10,704 bases of DNA from Deltaproteobacteria bacterium RBG_13_49_15 (GTDB lineage: Bacteria; Desulfobacterota; Desulfobacteria; Desulfobacterales; UBA2156): assembly GCA_001797695.1 (NCBI GenBank), contig MGQD01000145.1:1-10704 (forward strand), read 5' to 3'. The notes beneath the pieces are model-generated. The model made no database searches and had not been told where the DNA came from. It saw only the letters and a program-made list of their open reading frames with translations. Shown here in pieces: positions 6,568 through 10,704 of the stretch (its first letter is position 1; each line of letters starts with the position of its first letter). Made by a program: the position numbers and the translations under genes.

Positions 6568-7569
6568 ATGGGTAGCCTGAAGAAATACCTGTTGTGGCCG
6601 AGTGTTCTCATTTTACTCATCCTGATTGAATTCGGCATATTCGGTACCTTCAGTTCCAGATTTCTCAATATTTCTAACCTATTGTACAGTATCGGGGATT
6701 TCCTCTACATTGCCATTGCCGCCTTGCCGATGACTCTCATTATCGCATCGGGGGCAATCGATATTTCCATCGGCGCTATTATGGGGCTCGGCTCGATCCT
6801 TACAGGCCTTGTCTGGGTAAAGACCGGCAATATCCAACTGGCCTTTTTTGCGGGCTTGGCCGGTGGAGCCGTCTCCGGCTTCATCAATGGCTCACTGATC
6901 CTGATGACTCAAGTCAATTCCCTCGTCATCACACTGGGGAGCAGCTTTCTCTTCTCCGGCCTTGCCCTTACCTTGTCGGGATTGGCAGGCAGCACAGGTT
7001 TCGAAGGCATCGGCGGATTCCCTGATTCGTTCGTTAATATCGCGAATGGAGAAGTCCTTGGATTGCCCAATCCGGTGATCATCTTGCTGGGTTTAATCAT
7101 TCTTTTTTATTTCATCCTGCATCATACGAAATTCGGCCGCTATCTCTTCCTGATCGGAATGAGCCCCGAGGGGGCCCGCTATTCAGGGATTCCCACCGCC
7201 AGAGTCGTCGTTATCACTTACGTCATCAGTGGAATCATTGCGGCCTTTGCCGGGATCATGCTTGCTTCTTACTTTACATCCGCTCGAAGCGACCTGGGGG
7301 CCGATGCACCCCTTACGGTCATTACCTGCACCGTGCTTGGGGGGGCGAGCATCTACGGAGGCACGGGCAGCATCATCGGGACGACCCTGGCAAGCCTGTT
7401 GATCGGTTATTTGAAGTACGGACTGCAGATGATAAAAATTACGTCCCATCAAACAAACGTATTTCTCGGGATTGTTTTGATCGTCTCGATTTCCGGAAGA
7501 TATTTCTGGGAACAAATCAGCAGCCGGCACAAGAACAAGATGGCGCTGAAACATGAAGAGTTGCTCTAA
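6568..7569 (+). CDS. lsrD: AI-2 ABC transporter permease LsrD
   Basis: A 333-residue permease (E. coli LsrD 330) with about ten hydrophobic segments. Recognisable parts are the first membrane helix YLLWPSVLILLILIEFGIFG, then ALPMTLIIASGAIDISIGAIMGL, VNSLVITLGSSFLFSGLAL, the coupling segment GMSPEGARYSGIPTARV, SARSDLGADAPLTVITCTVLGGAS and YGGTGSIIG. The gene starts 15 bases after lsrC with a weak GGGG-type ribosome site 8 bases before the ATG. It pairs with LsrC as the heterodimeric inner-membrane channel for AI-2. The assignment to LsrD rather than a generic ribose-type permease rests on gene order and similarity to recalled LsrD. Confidence 0.92.
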   Translation: MGSLKKYLLWPSVLILLILIEFGIFGTFSSRFLNISNLLYSIGDFLYIAIAALPMTLIIASGAIDISIGAIMGLGSILTGLVWVKTGNIQLAFFAGLAGGAVSGFINGSLILMTQVNSLVITLGSSFLFSGLALTLSGLAGSTGFEGIGGFPDSFVNIANGEVLGLPNPVIILLGLIILFYFILHHTKFGRYLFLIGMSPEGARYSGIPTARVVVITYVISGIIAAFAGIMLASYFTSARSDLGADAPLTVITCTVLGGASIYGGTGSIIGTTLASLLIGYLKYGLQMIKITSHQTNVFLGIVLIVSISGRYFWEQISSRHKNKMALKHEELL

Positions 7570-7658
7570 TCCTGATGGCTGAAAGGAGGTGAAATCATCA
7601 TCCATTGATGGAGGTGTTCGAATGATGCTAACATTAACAAAAAAGGAGGAAAAATATC

Positions 7659-8714
7659 ATGAAAAGGCTGGTTTTGGTTTTGATCGCTATCTTTTTGTTG
7701 ACTTCAACCATCGCTCCGGGTGTCTTTGCAGCCGAAAAGTATAAGATCGCTTTCCTGCCGAAAATCATCGGCAACACTTTCTTTGAAGTGGCGGGATCAC
7801 GCGCCGTCCAAATGGGCAAACAGATCGGGGCCGAAGTCACCTATGACGGCCCGGCGGTCGCTTCGGTTGCGGAGCAGGTGAAATTTATCAACACCTTCGT
7901 GAATCAAGGCTATAATGCAATCGTTGCTTCGGCTTTGGATCCGAACGGGCTGAACCAGGCACTGAAGCGCGCCATGAGTAAAAATGTCATTATCGTGACC
8001 TGGGACTCCGACGTCGATCCTCATTACCGGACCTTTTACGTGAACCAGGGGACTCCGGATATACTAGGGCGGGTACTGGTCGACATGGTGGCGTCGCAGC
8101 TGCCCAACCCCCAGCAAGAGACCAAGGTCGCATTCCATTATTCCTCTCCTACGGTGACGGACCAAAATTCCTGGGCGAAATTTGCGGAAAAAATTATCAA
8201 GACCGAATATAAAAAATGGAAGATCCTGACCTGGCAATATTCGGATATGGACTTTCCCAAAGCTGTATCGGTGGGCGAGCAGTTGCTGAAGACCTATCCC
8301 GACGTCAATGCCATTATCTGCCCTGATTCCACCGCTTTTCCTGGACAGGCAAAGGCAGCCGAGAACCTCAACAAGACTGGAAAAGTCATCGTGGTGGGAT
8401 TTACCACCCCCAGTACCATTCGCCAGTACATCCAGCGCGGAACGGTGGTCAAGGGCGCGCTCTGGGATTGCGGCGTTCAGGGTGCAGCCGGCGTCTATAC
8501 GGCCTATAAGCTGCTTAAAGGCGAAAAGATCCAGGTGGGCAGTTCTTTTACGATTCCCGGAATAACGGGAGATTTCAAAGTGGTGCCCAATCGTCTGCAG
8601 GGGGGTGACATGTACGAAAAAGGCGATCTGGCCAATGCAAAGGATAATGGCATCATCCTTCTGCCGGAGCGGCTTATTTTCACGAAGGAGAATATCGACA
8701 AATACAACTTCTAG
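7659..8714 (+). CDS. lsrB: Periplasmic AI-2 binding protein LsrB
   Basis: A 351-residue type 1 periplasmic binding protein (E. coli LsrB 340). The N-terminus is a Sec signal peptide with likely cleavage at VFA-AEKYK (about residue 24/25); no lipobox Cys, so free in a Gram-negative periplasm. Against the six AI-2 contacts known for Salmonella LsrB (K35, D116, D166, Q167, P220, A222), this protein shows K35, D116, D168, Q169 (TVTDQN) and P222, but Ser224 (PDST) replaces the Ala. The C-terminus, LLPERLIFTKENIDKYNF, nearly copies that of E. coli. A strong AAGGAGG lies about 8 bases before the ATG, which fits the high expression usual for binding proteins. It delivers AI-2 to LsrACD. Confidence 0.95.
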   Translation: MKRLVLVLIAIFLLTSTIAPGVFAAEKYKIAFLPKIIGNTFFEVAGSRAVQMGKQIGAEVTYDGPAVASVAEQVKFINTFVNQGYNAIVASALDPNGLNQALKRAMSKNVIIVTWDSDVDPHYRTFYVNQGTPDILGRVLVDMVASQLPNPQQETKVAFHYSSPTVTDQNSWAKFAEKIIKTEYKKWKILTWQYSDMDFPKAVSVGEQLLKTYPDVNAIICPDSTAFPGQAKAAENLNKTGKVIVVGFTTPSTIRQYIQRGTVVKGALWDCGVQGAAGVYTAYKLLKGEKIQVGSSFTIPGITGDFKVVPNRLQGGDMYEKGDLANAKDNGIILLPERLIFTKENIDKYNF

Positions 8715-8728
8715 GCTTGACCTGCCAG

Positions 8729-8758
8729 AGAGGCTCCTGATGGAGATCAGGAGCCTCT
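8729..8758 (+). promoter_or_regulatory. 13-bp perfect hairpin between lsrB and lsrF
   Basis: AGAGGCTCCTGAT (8729-8741) pairs without mismatch with ATCAGGAGCCTCT (8746-8758) around a GGAG tetraloop. No T-run follows, so full intrinsic termination is unlikely. It begins 14 bases after the lsrB stop. A role in protecting the lsrB mRNA 3' end, or in lowering expression of lsrF relative to lsrB, is inferred by analogy with hairpins after other binding-protein genes. Confidence 0.7.
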
Positions 8759-8793
8759 GCCATTTCAACTTATTGGTAAAAAGGAGAACGCGG

Positions 8794-9675
8794 ATGCCCG
8801 ACATAGATGAAATAAAAGAGGCCAAACAGTTTTATACCGATATCCCTCAGAAGACGGAGGGTTTTTTTCTTAAAGGAACGAATTCGCTGGATTGGGGGAT
8901 GAAAAACCGCCTTTCGCGCATCTTCAATCCCGAGACTGGCAAAACGGTCATGCTTGCCATCGATCATGGCTATTTCCAAGGCCCCACCACCGGTCTGGAG
9001 AGAATCGATATCAACATCCTTCCCCTGGTACCGTATGCGGACACGCTGATGCTCACAAGGGGAATACTCAGAAGCATCATACCTGCTTCCACTACCAAGT
9101 CCATCGTCCTCAGGGTATCCGGCGGGACGAGCATCTTAAAAGAGCTTTCCAACGAAGACATCGCGGTCGATATCGAAGACTCCATCCGGCTCAATGTCTG
9201 TGCCATGGCAGTTCAGGTCTTTATCGGAGGCGAATACGAGAAGCAGTCCATCATCAACATGACGAAGATGGTGGACTTCGGCACCCGCTACGGCATACCG
9301 ACCCTCGCCGTCACTGCGGTGGGAAAAGAGATGGCCCGGGATGCCCGCTACTTCAGGCTTGCCACACGGATTTGTGCCGAGCTCGGCGCTCACTATATCA
9401 AGAGCTATTATGTGGAAAAAGGGTTTGAAACTGTTACATCCTCCTGCCCCGTACCGATCGTGATGGCTGGGGGAAAGAAGATCCCGGAGCTCGACGCATT
9501 GACGATGGCATACAGGGCGATTCAGGAAGGAGCGGCCGGTGTGGACATGGGCCGCAACATCTTCCAGTCCGAAGCTCCTCTTGCGATGGTGCAAGCGGTA
9601 CGCGCCGTGGTTCATCATAACGAAACCCCGAAAAAGGCGCTTGATCTTTACAAGACCATAAAAAACAAAAAGTAG
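8794..9675 (+). CDS. lsrF: LsrF, 3-hydroxy-2,4-pentadione-5-phosphate thiolase
   Basis: A 293-residue class I aldolase-fold enzyme (E. coli LsrF 291). It transfers the acetyl group of isomerised phospho-AI-2 to CoA, giving acetyl-CoA and dihydroxyacetone phosphate. Matching stretches are DWGMKNRLSRIFNPETGKTV, AIDHGYFQGPTTGLERIDIN, TRGILRSIIP, GGEYEKQSI, AVTAVGKEMARDARYF, IKSYYVEKGFE and GVDMGRNIFQSE. Lys203, the Schiff-base lysine position of E. coli LsrF, is conserved. The ATG at 8794 is chosen because AAGGAG lies 8 bases upstream and the N-terminus MPDIDEIKEAKQF aligns with MADLDDIKDGKDF. A longer in-frame start at 8605 would overlap lsrB and is rejected. Last gene of the operon; no lsrG follows. 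Confidence 0.95.
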   Translation: MPDIDEIKEAKQFYTDIPQKTEGFFLKGTNSLDWGMKNRLSRIFNPETGKTVMLAIDHGYFQGPTTGLERIDINILPLVPYADTLMLTRGILRSIIPASTTKSIVLRVSGGTSILKELSNEDIAVDIEDSIRLNVCAMAVQVFIGGEYEKQSIINMTKMVDFGTRYGIPTLAVTAVGKEMARDARYFRLATRICAELGAHYIKSYYVEKGFETVTSSCPVPIVMAGGKKIPELDALTMAYRAIQEGAAGVDMGRNIFQSEAPLAMVQAVRAVVHHNETPKKALDLYKTIKNKK

Positions 9676-9686
9676 ATCGGCGGTCT

Positions 9687-9730
9687 ACCCGAAGCACGCG
9701 GGTTTCAGATTTGACCCCAGGCTTGGGGTC
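9687..9730 (+). terminator. Possible lsr operon terminator region
   Basis: Two hairpins follow the lsrF stop: ACCCG/CGGGT (9687-9691, 9699-9703) followed by TTCAGATTTG, and GACCCCA/TGGGGTC (9713-9719, 9724-9730) with a GGCT loop and no T-run. Either could end the transcript, but neither is a textbook intrinsic terminator. Confidence 0.4.
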
Positions 9731-9747
9731 TCGGCGTAGTGGAATGG

Positions 9748-10167
9748 TCAAGTTATCTTATGAAAAGCCTGCTCTAAGTCTTCGACCAAATCGTCGCAAT
9801 TTTCCAATCCAACGGAGACCCGGATCAGGGAATCTGTGATCCCAACCCGCTCCCGCATCTCTCTGGGAATGGAGGCGTGGGTCATCTTTGCCGGATGTTC
9901 AATCAAGGGCTCTAAATCCCCCAGACTCTCCGCAAGGGCAAAGATGTTCAGGTTTTCCAAAAACCTCTCGGCTTCTTCCAAACCTCCGTCGATTTCAAAG
10001 GAAATCATTCCTCCGAATCCTGACTCCTGTTTTTTCGTTAACTCATGTTGGGGATGGCTCTTTAAGCCGGGGCAGTAAACTTTCTTCACCCTGGAATGGC
10101 CCTCCAGATATTTTGCAATGCGCAAGGCATTCTGCCCGTGCTCCTTCATGCGGACGGCCAGAGTCTT
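9748..10167 (-). pseudogene. C-terminal fragment of a cystathionine gamma-synthase/lyase-type PLP enzyme
   Basis: The minus-strand frame carries KTLAVRMKEHGQNALRIAKYLE, then SGFGGMISFEIDGG, FALAESLGDLEPLIEHPAKM, THASIPREMRERVGITDSLI and RVSVGLENCDDLVEDLEQAF (listed in order, partly contiguous). These are the C-terminal domain of the Cys/Met metabolism PLP family (MetB, MetC, methionine gamma-lyase). The family is about 380-400 residues; only the last 140 or so are present. The PLP-binding lysine and the whole N-terminal domain are missing. Upstream of about 10167 the frame stays open to 10308, but the residues no longer look like this family. An ATG at 10149 exists, but a stand-alone protein from it could not bind PLP. 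GG to GD in the ESLGG motif is a further deviation. Most likely a truncated relic. Confidence 0.8.
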
Positions 10168-10233
10168 AACCTTAAGTGGGCTCTTGCAGCCGTTTCCCGG
10201 TAAAGGTAGAAGACAGATGAATGGGAATGACCA

Positions 10234-10395
10234 CGCAAAGACCGAAACGAAAGACTCGATATAGTCTGCCTCCCGATACTTACCTTGCCACTCAAGAAGA
10301 GGAAGATGTTACTGAATCGATTGAGGAAGACCCAAGGCCCGGAAGGTTTCCATGACCAAAGGAATGCCTCCAAAGGAGTCAAAAGGTTGACATTT
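10234..10395 (-). pseudogene. Degenerate transposase-like N-terminal fragment
   Basis: On the minus strand, in the same frame as the downstream enzyme fragment, the conceptual translation contains GGIPLVMETFRALGLP, then an in-frame TAA (10309-10311), then GKYREADYIESFVSVFA. The spacing of a G-P-L-hydrophobic-LGLP block followed by a Y-x-EAD-YIESFV block resembles N-termini of DDE transposases such as IS1380-like elements. It carries a stop and lacks any catalytic region. No inverted repeats were found. The family call is from memory of motif style and is tentative; it could also be chance coding-like sequence. Confidence 0.4.
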
Positions 10396-10415
10396 CTAAA
10401 AAATCCCTTTAATAT
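10387..10415 (+). promoter_or_regulatory. Strong sigma-70 promoter upstream of the EF-G gene
   Basis: TTGACA (10387-10392), exactly 17 bases, then TAATAT (10410-10415). This is close to consensus and points rightward. The predicted start near 10422 leaves a leader of about 170 bases before the EF-G ATG. Confidence 0.65.
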
Positions 10416-10499
10416 GGCCGAGATACAGGTTTTTAGGTTAAGGTTTAGGTAGAGTTTCAGAATAAATACATTATGCAAAAAGCTTTATCTTGGAGATAG

Positions 10500-10589
10500 A
10501 TGCTCGGAGAACTTAATAACAAAGCTGAATATAAACCCAAATGTGGCATTGAAAAGGTAGTTGATATGCGACGGGTGAATAAAGAGTAG
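10500..10589 (+). CDS. Possible 29-residue ORF just upstream of the EF-G gene
   Basis: ATG at 10500 is preceded by TTGGAG about 5 bases upstream. The frame runs 29 codons, starting MLGELNNKAEYKPKCG, to TAG (10587-10589), three bases before the EF-G ATG. The product is hydrophilic and rich in Lys and Glu, with no recognised family. Its close abutment could couple translation to EF-G, whose own ribosome site (AAAGAG) is poor. It could also be a chance ORF in a leader. Confidence 0.35.
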   Translation: MLGELNNKAEYKPKCGIEKVVDMRRVNKE

Positions 10590-10592
10590 GAG

Positions 10593-10704
10593 ATGGCTGG
10601 AGAAAAACGCCTTACCCGAACAAGAAATATTGGCTTCATGGCCCACATCGATGCGGGAAAGACCACCGTCACGGAAAGGGTCCTTTTTTACACCAAAAAA
10701 ACCC
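10593..10704 (+). CDS. fusA: Elongation factor G, N-terminal part (runs off right edge)
   Basis: 37 codons are visible: MAGEKRLTRTRNIGFMAH then IDAGKTTVTERVLFYTKKT. The TRNIGxMAHIDAGKTTxTERxLFYT block is the signature N-terminus of EF-G, and AHIDAGKTT (residues 17-25) is the GTP-binding G1 loop. EF-G is the ribosomal translocase GTPase and also acts with RRF in ribosome recycling. An in-frame TAG two codons upstream fixes the ATG at 10593. No rpsL/rpsG genes lie upstream, so this copy is outside a str operon and may be a second EF-G paralogue. Paralogue type cannot be judged from this fragment. Confidence 0.9.
   Translation, partial: MAGEKRLTRTRNIGFMAHIDAGKTTVTERVLFYTKKT

Noticed and set aside
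8064..8825. 253-residue open frame on the minus strand across lsrB and the lsrF start
   Set aside because: It lies antisense to two strongly supported genes, has no recognisable motifs and no convincing ribosome site; open by codon composition of lsrB.
10427..10452. GGTTTAGG-like short tandem repeats
   Set aside because: Only two or three degenerate units; no array, no clear function, probably AT-rich leader sequence.
10146..10478. 110-residue minus-strand frame over the debris region
   Set aside because: It runs in a different frame from the enzyme fragment, looks hydrophobic-random and overlaps the strong plus-strand promoter; treated as non-coding.
1..10704. CRISPR arrays, tRNA or rRNA genes
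   Set aside because: No regularly spaced repeats, tRNA cloverleaf motifs or rRNA-like segments were seen on either strand.

Overview
The window centres on a complete LuxS/autoinducer-2 (AI-2) uptake and processing locus of the Lsr type. A divergently transcribed SorC-family repressor (lsrR, minus strand, 778-1719) faces a rightward operon: AI-2 kinase lsrK, a small cupin, ABC ATPase lsrA, permeases lsrC and lsrD, periplasmic AI-2 binding protein lsrB and thiolase lsrF (1999-9675). Gene lengths, motifs and recalled E. coli/Salmonella sequences agree well for every Lsr protein. The locus has no lsrG; a 120-residue cupin sits directly after lsrK instead. The inferred pathway is: LsrB binds AI-2 in the periplasm, LsrA/C/D import it, LsrK phosphorylates it, phospho-AI-2 relieves LsrR repression, an isomerase (LsrG in enterics, possibly the cupin here) rearranges the phosphate, and LsrF transfers acetyl to CoA.

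Left flank (1-777, minus strand): the N-terminal part of a class I PLP aminotransferase runs off the left edge. Upstream is a sigma-70-like promoter, a 15-residue Phe/Tyr-rich leader peptide and two tandem terminator hairpins with competing pairings. This looks like a classical translation-coupled attenuator responding to aromatic amino acids.

The lsrR-lsrK intergenic region (1720-1998) holds a near-consensus promoter, TTGACA-N17-TATTGA, embedded in a cluster of ACAT/ATGT half-sites that is a good candidate LsrR operator.

Right flank: after lsrF comes a minus-strand fragment of a cystathionine gamma-synthase-type enzyme, missing its N-terminal two thirds. It abuts a short degenerate stretch that reads like a transposase N-terminus, so this is a decayed region. 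At the right edge, a strong promoter and a possible 29-residue upstream ORF lead into the start of an elongation factor G gene with no other translation gene visible next to it.

Organism: moderate GC, good Shine-Dalgarno sites, Gram-negative-style periplasmic binding protein without lipobox. The aminotransferase and EF-G style suggest a Desulfobacterota-like (deltaproteobacterial) anaerobe rather than an enteric, but this is an impression from protein style and is not proven by the window.
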